64,000 nt of DNA from Labilithrix sp. Lineage in GTDB: Bacteria > Myxococcota_A > Polyangia > Polyangiales > Polyangiaceae. Each line of letters begins with the position of its first letter. The first letter of the stretch is position 1. The translations under genes and the position numbers were made by a program. Location of the stretch: contig JAHBWE010000005.1 of NCBI GenBank assembly GCA_019637155.1, positions 372,001 through 436,000 on the forward strand. Direction: 5' to 3'. The notes under the pieces are model-generated. The model was not told where the DNA came from, ran no database searches, and saw nothing but the letters and a program-made list of their open reading frames with translations. Shown here in pieces: positions 17,128 through 24,802 of the stretch.

Positions 17128-19218
17128 ATGGGGCTTCGATTCTTGCGGTTCGTGGTGCTGGTCCTCGCCGTCGCCGGCGTCGTGGTGGGGTGCGCGCCGG
17201 AGGGGGAGGAGACCGGATCGTCCGAGGCCGACCTCACGTTCGCGCCGACGGTGAAGGGGAACGTCGGGGGCCGCATCCGGGATCTCACCCCGCAAGAGGC
17301 GCTCGACCTCCGCATCGTCAGCCACGACAAGATCCTCATGTGGGAAGGGATCGTCGAGCACGTCGGCAAGCCCAACGCCGAGGTCCACCTCATCGACACG
17401 AAGCGCTTCGAGGGCCACCTCGGCTACACGCAGCACGGCCTCGGCCGCGGCGCGCAGTACACGGAGGGGAACTTCTTCACCGAGATCCAGTACCCGGGGC
17501 CGCAGCGGCGCTACATGCCGTTCTTCCTCTTCGACTTCCGGAGCGCGCCGATCACGATCGACGGCAAGAGCTTCAAGTGGGTCATGAACATCCGTCGCTA
17601 CAACTACCGCGACAACGAGAAGCAGCTCGCCGACCTGCTCGTGACGATGAAGAACCTCCTCGGCGAGCACGTGATGAAGGGCTACGGCGATCCCGCGCTC
17701 TTCGTCTACGACTCGCCGCCCGCCGCCTTCCTCCGCCGCCCTCACGTCACGCAGCTCGGCGAGCTCACGCGCCGCGGCTTCACGCCGATCACGGAGCCCG
17801 ACATGATCCGCCTCGCCGGCGGCAAGCTCGTCGCGGTCTTGAACCCCGGCACCGCGTACGGCTACTTGAAGCTCGTGAAGGCGGGCGAGGCCGCCGCGAC
17901 GGAGGAGCGCCTCACGCCGCGCCACATCGCCGTGTTCCAGGACACGCCCGATCGCGTCCCGCCCGTCAGCGGCATCGTCACGCTCGAGCCGCAGACGCCG
18001 CTCTCGCACGTGAACCTGCTCGCGAAGAACCGCGGCACCCCGAACGCGTCGACCGCGCAGATCTCCCTCATCCCGAGCATGGAGCCGCTCTTCGACAAGC
18101 TCGTTCGCATGGACGCGAAGGAGGACGGCACGGTCGCGTTCCGTGAGGCGTCGCTCGACGAGGCGACGAAGTTCTGGAACGAGCGCCAGCGGAACGCGCT
18201 CGAGGTCCCGCGCATCGCGCCGATCTCGCTCGACCCCGTCGAGTTCGCGACGGCAGAGGGGGCGGTCGCGGAGCTCCCGAACATCGGCTCGAAGGCCGCC
18301 AACTACGCCGTCATCCAGAAGCTCCTCGGCCCCTCGCTCGTGAAGCCCGGCTTCGCGCTCGGCTTCGCGCACTACCGAGCGCTCATCGCCGGCGCGCCGG
18401 CCGAGCGCCTCATCGCCGACCTCGTCGCGAAGAAGGACACGCTCGCCCCGGAGGACATCGACGCGCGCCTCGCCCAGATCCGCGAGGCGATCAAGACGCA
18501 GACGCCGGAGGCCGCGCTCGCCGCCCCGACCGCCGCCGTCCGCGCGATCGCGGCGAAGCTCCCGGGCGTCGCCCGCATCCGCTTCCGCAGCTCCACGAAC
18601 AGCGAGGACCTCCCCGTCTTCAACGGCGCCGGCCTCTACGAGTCCGACGGCTTCGACGTCGCCGACAGCGACAAGAAGCTCCAGAAGAAGCTCCTCGGCG
18701 TGATGTCGTCGCTCTGGCTTGAGCGCGCCTTCTGGGAGCGCGAGCTCTTCGGCATCAAACACGCCGACGTCGCGATGGCGATCCTCGTGAACCCGGCCTT
18801 CTCCGACGAGACCGCGAACGGCGTCGTCGTCGGCGGCCCCAACGCCGCGGGCACGTTCGCGAGCTGGGTCAACGCGCAGAAGGGAGAGGCCTCCGTCACG
18901 AACCCGCTCGAAGGCGAGGTCCCGGAGTCGTTCACCGTCACCGGTCGGGGCAACCTCACGATCACGAAGCTCGACTCGCGCTCGAACATCGGCGACGTCT
19001 TCCTCGAGGGCAGCGCCGACCGGATCGCGCCCGCGCTCGCCTCGCAGCTCGCCGAGCTCCACGCCGCGACGGAGAAGCTCTACGCCCACTTCGTCGGCGA
19101 GCGCGTCGCCGAGGGCGACACGCAGCCCTACGCGATCGACCTCGAGTACAAGCTGATGACCGAGAACGGCGCCGCGAAGCTGTACATCAAGCAGACCCGC
19201 CTCCTCGCGCTGCGCTAG
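17128..19218 (+). CDS. Lipoprotein with PEP/pyruvate-binding (PPDK-like) domains
   Basis: 696 residues with a lipoprotein signal (LRFVVLVLAVAGVVVGC, Cys22). The N-terminal 250 residues have no clear family. Residues about 275-315 resemble the swivelling phosphohistidine domain of PEP-utilising enzymes, SGIVTLEPQTPLSHVNLLAK, with the His of the LSH motif. Residues about 380-690 resemble the ATP-grasp PEP/pyruvate-binding domain: NIGSKAANYAVIQKL, RIRFRSSTNSEDLPVFNGAG, ESFTVTGRGNLTITKL and YAIDLEYKLM. PPDK/PEP synthase normally works in the cytoplasm, so a lipidated version outside is unexpected. It may have become a binding or structural protein. Followed directly by the structured element at 19227. 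Confidence 0.8.
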   Translation: MGLRFLRFVVLVLAVAGVVVGCAPEGEETGSSEADLTFAPTVKGNVGGRIRDLTPQEALDLRIVSHDKILMWEGIVEHVGKPNAEVHLIDTKRFEGHLGYTQHGLGRGAQYTEGNFFTEIQYPGPQRRYMPFFLFDFRSAPITIDGKSFKWVMNIRRYNYRDNEKQLADLLVTMKNLLGEHVMKGYGDPALFVYDSPPAAFLRRPHVTQLGELTRRGFTPITEPDMIRLAGGKLVAVLNPGTAYGYLKLVKAGEAAATEERLTPRHIAVFQDTPDRVPPVSGIVTLEPQTPLSHVNLLAKNRGTPNASTAQISLIPSMEPLFDKLVRMDAKEDGTVAFREASLDEATKFWNERQRNALEVPRIAPISLDPVEFATAEGAVAELPNIGSKAANYAVIQKLLGPSLVKPGFALGFAHYRALIAGAPAERLIADLVAKKDTLAPEDIDARLAQIREAIKTQTPEAALAAPTAAVRAIAAKLPGVARIRFRSSTNSEDLPVFNGAGLYESDGFDVADSDKKLQKKLLGVMSSLWLERAFWERELFGIKHADVAMAILVNPAFSDETANGVVVGGPNAAGTFASWVNAQKGEASVTNPLEGEVPESFTVTGRGNLTITKLDSRSNIGDVFLEGSADRIAPALASQLAELHAATEKLYAHFVGERVAEGDTQPYAIDLEYKLMTENGAAKLYIKQTRLLALR

Positions 19219-19226
19219 TCTTTCTT

Positions 19227-19319
19227 GTTCGAGAGGGCTCTGCCCTCTCGAGCTCTCCCGCCGGGGGGTTCTTCGCACGCGCTGCGCGCGTGCTGCGACG
19301 CCCCCGGACCCCCGCGAGA
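19227..19319 (+). repeat. Structured intergenic element, copy 1
   Basis: Begins eight bases after the preceding stop. Stem 1: CGAGAGGG (19230-19237) with CCCTCTCG (19243-19250). Stem 2 outer: CCGGGGG (19261-19267) with CCCCCGG (19301-19307), enclosing GCACGCG (19275-19281) paired with CGCGTGC (19287-19293). A second copy with compensatory changes lies at 42864-42955 on the other strand, again behind a stop codon. It probably acts as a transcript end or mRNA-stability element. Confidence 0.75.
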
Positions 19320-19343
19320 GGGTCTTACCGCTCCGCAGAGGGA

Positions 19344-19679
19344 CTACTGCTGTGGGTAGGATGAGACGGCGATGCGGCGGCCGTCTGGGTCGCGGAAGTA
19401 GAGGGTGAAGTCGGTGCGCGCCTCGACTTCGATCTCGGGGCTCGTGGCGAAGCGGTCGCGGGCGGCGGGGGGCAGCGCGAAGCAGAGGAGCTCCTTTGTC
19501 GTCGGGTCGATGCGAGGCTCGTCGGGGTCGCGCTCTTCGAGCATCAGGATGGTGCCGCCGGCGTCGAGCCAGAGGGAGCGCGGGTTGCGGCGGGTGATCG
19601 CGAGGCCGAGGACGCCGGCGTAGAAGCGCTCCAGCGCGGCGAGGTCGTCGGTGCGAAGGGCGAGGTGATGGATCCGCAT
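19344..19679 (-). CDS. VOC (glyoxalase/dioxygenase fold) family protein
   Basis: 111 residues with one vicinal-oxygen-chelate module: MRIHHLALRTDDLAALERFYAGVLGL at the start, an ILMLEERDPDEPR strand-loop, then FTLYFRDPDGRRIAVSSYP with the terminal DPDGxxI motif. His4 or His5 and a later Glu could bind metal. Members include glyoxalase I and antibiotic-resistance proteins, and the specific activity cannot be assigned. Its start codon faces the DHH gene. Confidence 0.88.
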   Translation of the reverse strand: MRIHHLALRTDDLAALERFYAGVLGLAITRRNPRSLWLDAGGTILMLEERDPDEPRIDPTTKELLCFALPPAARDRFATSPEIEVEARTDFTLYFRDPDGRRIAVSSYPQQ

Positions 19680-19708
19680 GCGGCGCGGGCATGCTAATTC
19701 AAGCGGCC

Positions 19709-20680
19709 ATGCGAAACGTCGTCGTCGCCACCCACGGCCATTGCTTCGACGGGCTCTGCTCGGCCGTGATGTACACGCGGCTCCTCCGCCACGTGCGGGC
19801 GGGCGAGGAGCTCGCGTTCTCCTACCGCGGGATGGGCTACGGCCCGGGGCAGAACGGGGTCGACCCCGCGATCCTCACCGGCGACGACAACGCGATCCTC
19901 GACTATCGCTTCTCCGTCGCGCCGTCGCTCAACTGGTACTTCGATCACCACGTGAGCGCGTTCCCCGGCGCGGCGGAGCGCGATGCGTTCGAGGCCGGTC
20001 TCCACGACGCGAAGCGCCACCTCTTCCACGACGGCAAATACGGCTCCTGCACGAAGCTCATCGCCGACGTCGGGCGCGCTCGGTTCGGGCTCGACACGTC
20101 CGATTGCGCCGAGCTCGTGCGCTGGGCGGACATGATCGACTCCGCGTCGTTCCCGAGCGCGGAGATGGCGGTCGAGAAGAGCGAGCCGGTGCTGCAGCTG
20201 ATGACGGTGGTAGAGAACAAAGGCAACGACGCGTTCCTCGCCGCGATGATCCCGCGCCTGCTCGAGCGGCCGCTCGACGAGGTGGCGAAGAGCCAGGACG
20301 TGACGGAGGCGTTCGCGCCGCTCTGGGCGCAGCAGCAGAAGTTCGTCGAGCAGGTCCGCGCCGGGGCCGAGGTGCGCGGGTCGGTCGTCCTCGTGGACCT
20401 GTCGGACGTGGTGATCGACGTCGCGGCGAAGTTCGTGACGTACGCGTACTGGCCCGAGAGCGCCTACTCCGTGCTCCTCACGCGCTCGACGACGAAGTGC
20501 AAGCTGTCGATCGGTTACAACCCGTGGTCCAAGGTCCCGCGCACGCACGACATCGCGAAGATCTGCGAGCGCCACGGCGGCGGCGGCCACCCCGTCGTCG
20601 GCGCGGTGACGCTGAAGGCGGACGAGGTCGCGAAGGCGAAGACCCTCGCCCGCGCGATCGCGGACGAGCTCGCCTCGTAG
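19709..20680 (+). CDS. DHH family phosphoesterase
   Basis: ATG 19709 begins MRNVVVATHGHCFDGLCSAV, the expected first strand with an Asp ligand (FDG); an in-frame ATG at 19691 would add six residues. The NWYFDHHVSAF segment holds the DHH signature, and the C-terminal DHHA1-like part has ERHGGGGHPVVGAV, the GGGH substrate-binding motif. Such proteins hydrolyse phosphodiesters in short oligonucleotides, cyclic dinucleotides or pAp using Mn2+. Which of these is the substrate is not evident. 323 residues. The glycerophosphodiesterase gene follows with no gap. Confidence 0.88.
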   Translation: MRNVVVATHGHCFDGLCSAVMYTRLLRHVRAGEELAFSYRGMGYGPGQNGVDPAILTGDDNAILDYRFSVAPSLNWYFDHHVSAFPGAAERDAFEAGLHDAKRHLFHDGKYGSCTKLIADVGRARFGLDTSDCAELVRWADMIDSASFPSAEMAVEKSEPVLQLMTVVENKGNDAFLAAMIPRLLERPLDEVAKSQDVTEAFAPLWAQQQKFVEQVRAGAEVRGSVVLVDLSDVVIDVAAKFVTYAYWPESAYSVLLTRSTTKCKLSIGYNPWSKVPRTHDIAKICERHGGGGHPVVGAVTLKADEVAKAKTLARAIADELAS

Positions 20681-21349
20681 GTGGTGAAGGTCCTCGGCCA
20701 TCGCGGCGGGCGAGGGGAGGGCTGGCCGGCGGAGAACTCGATCGCGGCGTTCGCGCGCGCGTTCGCGGAGGGGGCGGACGGCGTGGAGCTCGACGTGCGG
20801 CTCTCGCGCGACGGAGTGCCGGTGCTGCTCCACGATCCGAAGCTCGCGGACGGACGCGTCGTCGGGCGCTGCCTCCGCGCCGAGCTCGACGCGGCGACGC
20901 TCGACGACGCGCTCGACGTCTGCCGCGGCAAGATCGTGAACGTCGAGGTGAAGCCCGACGCGCCGCAGCGATTCGCGCTCGTCCGCGCGGTCGCGCGCTC
21001 GCTGGCGCGCGCGGCGCGCGACGTCGAGGTGGTGGTGAGCTCGTTCGACCCCGCGATCGTCCTCGCCTTCGCGGCGCTCGCGCCCCGGCATCCACGCGCG
21101 ATGCTCGTCGGCGCGCGGACCCCGCGCCTCACGACGCGGCTCCCCCTCGCGCTGCGGCGGCTCGTCGTGGCCGCCCATCTCCACGATACGCTCGTGAGCG
21201 CCGCCGTCGCCGCGCGCATCCGTGCGGCCGGCCTCCGCCTCTGCGTATGGACCGTGAACGACGCGTCGCGCGCGTCGGAGCTCGCCGCCCTCGGGGCGGA
21301 GTGGCTCATCACCGACGGCCCGCGAGAAATCGTCGCTGCTACCCGCTGA
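20681..21349 (+). CDS. Glycerophosphodiester phosphodiesterase family protein
   Basis: GTG start at 20681, immediately after the TAG of the DHH gene; a second GTG three bases on is also possible. 222 residues. The GDPD fold motifs are present: LGHRGGRGEGWPAENSIAAF (HR and EN pairs), GADGVELDVRLSRDGVPVLL (ExD metal ligands), HDPKL, VNVEVKP and LRLCVWTVND near the end. It is expected to release glycerol 3-phosphate from glycerophosphodiesters. No signal peptide, so it should act in the cytoplasm. Confidence 0.92.
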   Translation: MVKVLGHRGGRGEGWPAENSIAAFARAFAEGADGVELDVRLSRDGVPVLLHDPKLADGRVVGRCLRAELDAATLDDALDVCRGKIVNVEVKPDAPQRFALVRAVARSLARAARDVEVVVSSFDPAIVLAFAALAPRHPRAMLVGARTPRLTTRLPLALRRLVVAAHLHDTLVSAAVAARIRAAGLRLCVWTVNDASRASELAALGAEWLITDGPREIVAATR

Positions 21350-21417
21350 ATCGCCACGAAAATCGAAATTCGTCCGGCGGCGTGTCGATCCGCGGAGGGC
21401 TCGCGTGTCGTCCGGGC

Positions 21418-21825
21418 ATGAACACGAACATCGCTCTTCTCGTCCCGCCCGCTGCTCCCGCCACGAAGTGGGGCGCCCGCATCGTTGGAGGTCTCGCCAT
21501 GGCGTTCCTCGCGTTCGACGCCGCGATCAAGATCGCGCTCTATGGTCCCGCGGTCGAAGGGTCCGCGAAGCTCGGCTTCACACCCTCCGCCGTCGTCGCC
21601 CTCGGCGCCCTCGAGCTGGTCATGATCCTCCTCTACCTCGTGCCCCGCACCGCGCCGATCGGCGCCGTCCTCTGGACCGGCTACCTCGGCGGCGCGATCT
21701 GCGTCCACGTGCAGCAGGGAGACCCGTGGCTCAGCCACACGCTGTTCCCGATCTACGTCGCGGTCATGCTCTGGCTGCCGCTGTTCCTGCGCGACGAGCG
21801 AGTGCGCAACCTTTTGGTTGCGTGA
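21418..21825 (+). CDS. DoxX-like small integral membrane protein
   Basis: 135 residues with four hydrophobic segments near 21-44, 55-75, 80-97 and 108-124, the layout of DoxX-like (DUF4870/DoxX_2) proteins: RIVGGLAMAFLAFDAAIKI, ALGALELVMILLYLVPRT, IGAVLWTGYLGGAICVHV. Function is generally unknown; some members take part in quinone or redox metabolism. The last codons (RVRNLLVA) are built from an operator half-palindrome shared with the ArsR gene 40 bp later, so the ArsR protein probably controls at least its own gene here. Confidence 0.82.
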   Translation: MNTNIALLVPPAAPATKWGARIVGGLAMAFLAFDAAIKIALYGPAVEGSAKLGFTPSAVVALGALELVMILLYLVPRTAPIGAVLWTGYLGGAICVHVQQGDPWLSHTLFPIYVAVMLWLPLFLRDERVRNLLVA

Positions 21826-21862
21826 ATCCGCGGGTCGGGTATCTTGCAACCAAGAGGTTGCA
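21805..21862 (+). promoter_or_regulatory. Two ArsR-type operators around a promoter
   Basis: CGCAACC-TTTT-GGTTGCG (21805-21822) and TGCAACC-AAGA-GGTTGCA (21845-21862) are near-identical perfect dyads with centres exactly 40 bp apart, about four DNA turns. Between and overlapping them is a plausible sigma70 promoter, TTGCGT (21818-21823), 16-bp spacer, TATCTT (21840-21845). Operator 1 covers the -35 box and operator 2 the start site and leader, ending two bases before the ArsR start codon. Confidence 0.75.
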
Positions 21863-21864
21863 TC

Positions 21865-22194
21865 ATGTCCGTGCGCGCTGAGGCCATCCGGGTGCGGGAC
21901 GCTTCGCCGCTCTTCGCCGCGCTCGGCGACGAGACCCGACTGAAGCTCGTCGCGCGGCTCGCGAAGACGGGGCCCGCCTCGATCTCGCGGCTCAGCGCGA
22001 AGGCCGACGTCACGCGGCAGGCGATCACGAAGCACCTCGAGGTGCTCGCCGGCGCCGGGCTCGTGAAGAGCCGGCGCGTCGGACGCGAGCGCGTCTGGGA
22101 GCTCGATCCCGCGCGCCTCGCCGACGCACATCGTCACCTCGACGCGATCGCGAAGCAGTGGGAGGTCACGCTCGCCCGCCTCGAGCGCGACTGA
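21865..22194 (+). CDS. ArsR-family winged-helix repressor
   Basis: ATG at 21865 is preferred because an upstream TTG at 21844 would put the operator inside the coding region. 109 residues. Typical ArsR pattern: SPLFAALGDETRLKLVARLA, then ISRLSAKADVTRQAITKHLEVL (helix-turn-helix), then GLVKSRRVGRERVWELDPARL (wing). There are no cysteines, and the usual metal-site positions are not evident, so it may be of the non-metal type that often controls SRPBCC or DoxX-like partners. The two dyads at 21805-21862 indicate autoregulation. Confidence 0.92.
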   Translation: MSVRAEAIRVRDASPLFAALGDETRLKLVARLAKTGPASISRLSAKADVTRQAITKHLEVLAGAGLVKSRRVGRERVWELDPARLADAHRHLDAIAKQWEVTLARLERD

Positions 22195-22280
22195 GTCTGG
22201 ATCCCGCGCGCGCGTCGGCGTCCTCACCCCGCCGGCGACGCGGGCGGGGCTCGTGGTTCATCGGGCTCGTGCTCATGGGC

Positions 22281-22709
22281 TCATGCGCCGCGGAAGGGGC
22301 CGGCGCTGGGGCCGTGCGTGCTCGCGTGTTTCGCGAGGCAGCGGATGTGGAGCGGCGCATCGCACTCGTCGCAGGCGGCGCCTTCGGAGGCGACCGTGAT
22401 GCGGTCGTCGCAGGTGGAGCAGCGCTTGCCCGCGACCTGCGGCGCGCTCGGCGCGTCGCTCCAGCGCGGATCGTCGCGCGGCGGCAACGCGCGCGGGGCG
22501 CGGCCGGGGAGGGCGCGCCGAGCGCGGGCGCGGACGATGTCGCCGATGCCCTTCACGACGGACATCCCGCCGAGGACGACGGAGCCGAAGCAGAGGCCGA
22601 CGCCAGGTCCGCCGTCGAGCCAGAGCCCGAGCTCGAAGAGCACGACCGCGCCGAGGGTGCCGGCGACGAGCGTGCGGGCGCCGGAGACGGTGGGCTTCTT
22701 GGAGCTCAA
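22281..22709 (-). CDS. Membrane protein with C-terminal zinc-ribbon-like domain
   Basis: 142 residues. Two hydrophobic segments lie at about 12-32 and 36-54. The cytosolic tail from about 92 has KRCSTCDDRITVASEGAACDECDAPLHIRCLAKH, a C4HC3-like cysteine/histidine array resembling RING or treble-clef zinc fingers. Function not known. The convergent ArsR gene ends 86 bp away. It is followed in the same direction only by that gap. Confidence 0.72.
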   Translation of the reverse strand: MSSKKPTVSGARTLVAGTLGAVVLFELGLWLDGGPGVGLCFGSVVLGGMSVVKGIGDIVRARARRALPGRAPRALPPRDDPRWSDAPSAPQVAGKRCSTCDDRITVASEGAACDECDAPLHIRCLAKHASTHGPSAGPFRGA

Positions 22710-22722
22710 GCTCGCGTCATCG

Positions 22723-23619
22723 TCACTTGTCGCACGTGATCCGCACGACCTCGACGCCGCCAGGGATGTTCTGCGAGAACACGCCGTCGGGCAGCGGCGG
22801 GTTCCACTTCACGTCTTCGTAGCGGAAGAGGACGTCCTGGTCCTGACCCGGGACCTCGACGTGGATGCGTCGCGGCAGCTCGGCGTTGCACTGCGGCCCG
22901 CTCGTGGGGATCGGCGGATCGATCATCGCGGGATCGATCTGCGGGACGGACATCGCGGCCGGTTTATGGTCGGCGAGCTCGGCGTGGTAAAGCGTGATGC
23001 CCTGCTGTTCGACGACGACGTCGAGGACGCGGAGCCGCTGCTCGTTCCACGGTCTCCCGAAGTCGTCGGGGTGGGGCGCGACGTGCACCTTCTCGACCGA
23101 GCCGTTGTTCCCCTTGATCGTCACGACGTAGTAGCCCTTGCCGCTCCACTCGATCGACTCGTCGGCTTCGTCGTGCTTGAGGACGGGCACCTCGCCGCGG
23201 AGGAGCGAGACGAGGACGTGCCCCGGCATCGGCACCGTCGCGATCCGCGCGATGTTGCACTCCGACGCGGGCCCGAACGAGAACCGCCTGGCGCGCAGGT
23301 CGTTGAGGGAGAACTTCTTGCCGTCGCTCGCGAGCGTCCACAAGGTCACCCCGAACGGGCTCACGATGTCGAGGCGGAGCCGATCGGGCCACACCGCGAA
23401 CATGAGGAGGTCGCCGCGCATGCGGCCGTCGCGTTTGTTGAACTGATCGATCTTCGCCGTCGCGTGCACGCCGAGCCCGCAGTCTTGCGTCGCATGCACG
23501 CGGTCCGTCGCCGCGCGCGCCGTCGGCATCCTCGACACGGGCGGCGGCGTCCCGCACCCGGTCCCCGCGAGCAAGCCGGAGGCAACGACGAGTGGCGCAA
23601 CGAAGCGGAGCAAGTCCAT
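22723..23619 (-). CDS. LolA/LolB-fold-like lipoprotein
   Basis: 298 residues with a lipoprotein signal (LLAGTGC, Cys22). The body has alternating strands typical of LolA/LolB or DUF4292 proteins: VHATAKIDQFNKRDGRMRGD, FAVWPDRLRLDIVSPFGVTL, LASDGKKFSLNDLRARRF. In that family a hydrophobic cavity carries lipoproteins or lipids across the periplasm. The match is by pattern only and no lipid-binding residue is diagnostic. It reads leftward 13 bp before the zinc-ribbon membrane protein and may form an operon with it. The gap 23620-23855 upstream holds a duplicated AGGCTCGCGGCTCGCG and nothing coding. Confidence 0.7.
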   Translation of the reverse strand: MDLLRFVAPLVVASGLLAGTGCGTPPPVSRMPTARAATDRVHATQDCGLGVHATAKIDQFNKRDGRMRGDLLMFAVWPDRLRLDIVSPFGVTLWTLASDGKKFSLNDLRARRFSFGPASECNIARIATVPMPGHVLVSLLRGEVPVLKHDEADESIEWSGKGYYVVTIKGNNGSVEKVHVAPHPDDFGRPWNEQRLRVLDVVVEQQGITLYHAELADHKPAAMSVPQIDPAMIDPPIPTSGPQCNAELPRRIHVEVPGQDQDVLFRYEDVKWNPPLPDGVFSQNIPGGVEVVRITCDK

Positions 23620-23855
23620 GCGCGCGTCCTAACACACGAACGCCGCAACCTCATTCCTCCCGCGCGCGCGCCCGCAGCGTTCTCGCGCCGCCCAGCGGTC
23701 GTCGATGTCGTCGATACGGCAGTCACGTTCTCGCTCGCGCGGAGGCTCGCGGCTCGCGTAGGCTCGCGGCTCGCGCGGAGGGGGCGAGAAATGGCGTCGG
23801 CCGCGGTGCCCGGGTGGGCACGCGGCCGAGATGCGCGGCGTGGCGCTTGCGTGGC

Positions 23856-24203
23856 TCAGGCGAGCTTGACGGGGCCGTGATCGTCGCAGTGGCCGTCGTG
23901 GGCGTGGTGGAGGTGGCCGTCGACGACGTAGTCGGTGTGATCGCCGTGGGCGACGGCGTCGTGGCCGCAGCCGTCGCCGTGCTTGTGGGTCTTGTCGTGC
24001 TTGGCGCAGTCGTGAGACGGCGTGCAGTCGGCCGGGTTCGCGCCGCCGACGGTGAGCGTGTGCTCGTCGACGTGATCGCCGTGGACGTGATGCAGGTGCC
24101 CGTCGTGGAGGTAGTCGGTGTGGCCGTCGTGCTCGATCGTCTTGTGACCGCAGTTCGGGCCGTGCGTGTGGTCGTGGTTCTCGTGGGTCTTGTGGTCGCT
24201 CAT
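23856..24203 (-). CDS. Histidine-rich metal-binding protein
   Basis: 115 residues containing 28 histidines and five cysteines, with no signal peptide. It is an internal duplication: HTHGPNCGHKTIEHDGHTDY with DGHLHHVHGDHVDEH, and HKHGDGCGHDAVAHGDHTDY with DGHLHHAHDGHCDDH, joined by a linker with CTPSHDC. Each half could bind several zinc or nickel ions. It lies 31 bp after the SmtB-type sensor gene on the same strand, so it is probably induced by the metal that the sensor detects and acts as a cytoplasmic buffer or donor. Database entries of this type are sometimes mislabelled as threonine dehydratase. Confidence 0.85.
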   Translation of the reverse strand: MSDHKTHENHDHTHGPNCGHKTIEHDGHTDYLHDGHLHHVHGDHVDEHTLTVGGANPADCTPSHDCAKHDKTHKHGDGCGHDAVAHGDHTDYVVDGHLHHAHDGHCDDHGPVKLA

Positions 24204-24233
24204 GGTTTCCTCGATCTGGGTCGGTGAATCGGT

Positions 24234-24707
24234 TCAGGCGCCGTCGGCGTCGTCGTGGACGTCGTCGGCTTTGCCGTGGGTGTGAGGTTCGGATGCGTGC
24301 TCGATCGCGCTGCGGATGAGATCGCTCACGTGGCTGTCGGCGAGCGAATAGAAGATGTGCTTGCCGGCCCGCCGCCGCGCGACGATGCGCTCTGCGCGGA
24401 GCAGGCGGAGCTGCTGCGAGACGGTGGAGAGCCCGACGTTCGCCGCCTCGGCGAGCTCGGTGACGCACCACTCTCCGTCGCTCAAGCGATGAAGCAGCTT
24501 GAGCCGCGAGATGTCGCCCGCCGCGCGGAAGATGGCCGCCGCGCGCTCGAGCTGGTCATCACTGATGACCACGTTCCGCGCCCGCCGCGCATGCTCGTCC
24601 GGTCCGCACACGTCGCGTTCGTGTGCATGCTTCGCCGCCCCGTTCTTGCTCGCTCCGTTCGCTCCGGGGAGGCCTTGGTTCTTGCCAGAAGTGGTCCGCG
24701 TCATCAC
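24234..24707 (-). CDS. SmtB/ArsR-type zinc-sensing repressor
   Basis: 157 residues from ATG 24707 (a second ATG follows directly). The winged helix spans about 50-130: ISRLKLLHRLSDGEWCVTEL, AANVGLSTVSQQLRLLRAER (recognition helix) and RRAGKHIFYSLADSHV. Helix alpha-5 reads DSHVSDLIRSAIEHASE, a match to the DxHx(10)Hx2E pattern that binds zinc at the dimer interface of SmtB, ZiaR and CzrA. The tail EPHTHGKADDVHDDADGA and the N-terminal KHAHERDVCGPDEHAR add more ligands. Operon with the histidine-rich protein gene. A good sigma70 promoter lies just upstream. Confidence 0.92.
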   Translation of the reverse strand: MMTRTTSGKNQGLPGANGASKNGAAKHAHERDVCGPDEHARRARNVVISDDQLERAAAIFRAAGDISRLKLLHRLSDGEWCVTELAEAANVGLSTVSQQLRLLRAERIVARRRAGKHIFYSLADSHVSDLIRSAIEHASEPHTHGKADDVHDDADGA

Positions 24708-24725
24708 TTCACCATGTAATGAATT

Positions 24726-24753
24726 GTTATAGTGACATCGCCCGCGCCGTCAA
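24726..24753 (-). promoter_or_regulatory. Sigma70-type promoter of the zinc-sensor operon
   Basis: Read on the minus strand: TTGACG (24753-24748), 16-bp spacer, TATAAC (24731-24726), placing the transcript start near 24719 and leaving a leader of only about a dozen bases before ATG 24707. The segment 24708-24731 is unusually AT-rich and is the natural site for the repressor, although I see no clean dyad. Confidence 0.65.
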
Positions 24754-24802
24754 GCCCGAGCACCGATCCGACCCGAAAACATGAAGAAACCACGAGAAAC
24801 CG

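Noticed and set aside
15184-19692. 1502-codon minus-strand frame opposite hutU and the PEP-binding lipoprotein
   Set aside because: Arg/Ala/Asp-rich translation without domains; it is the antisense of two well-supported genes, a usual effect at very high GC.
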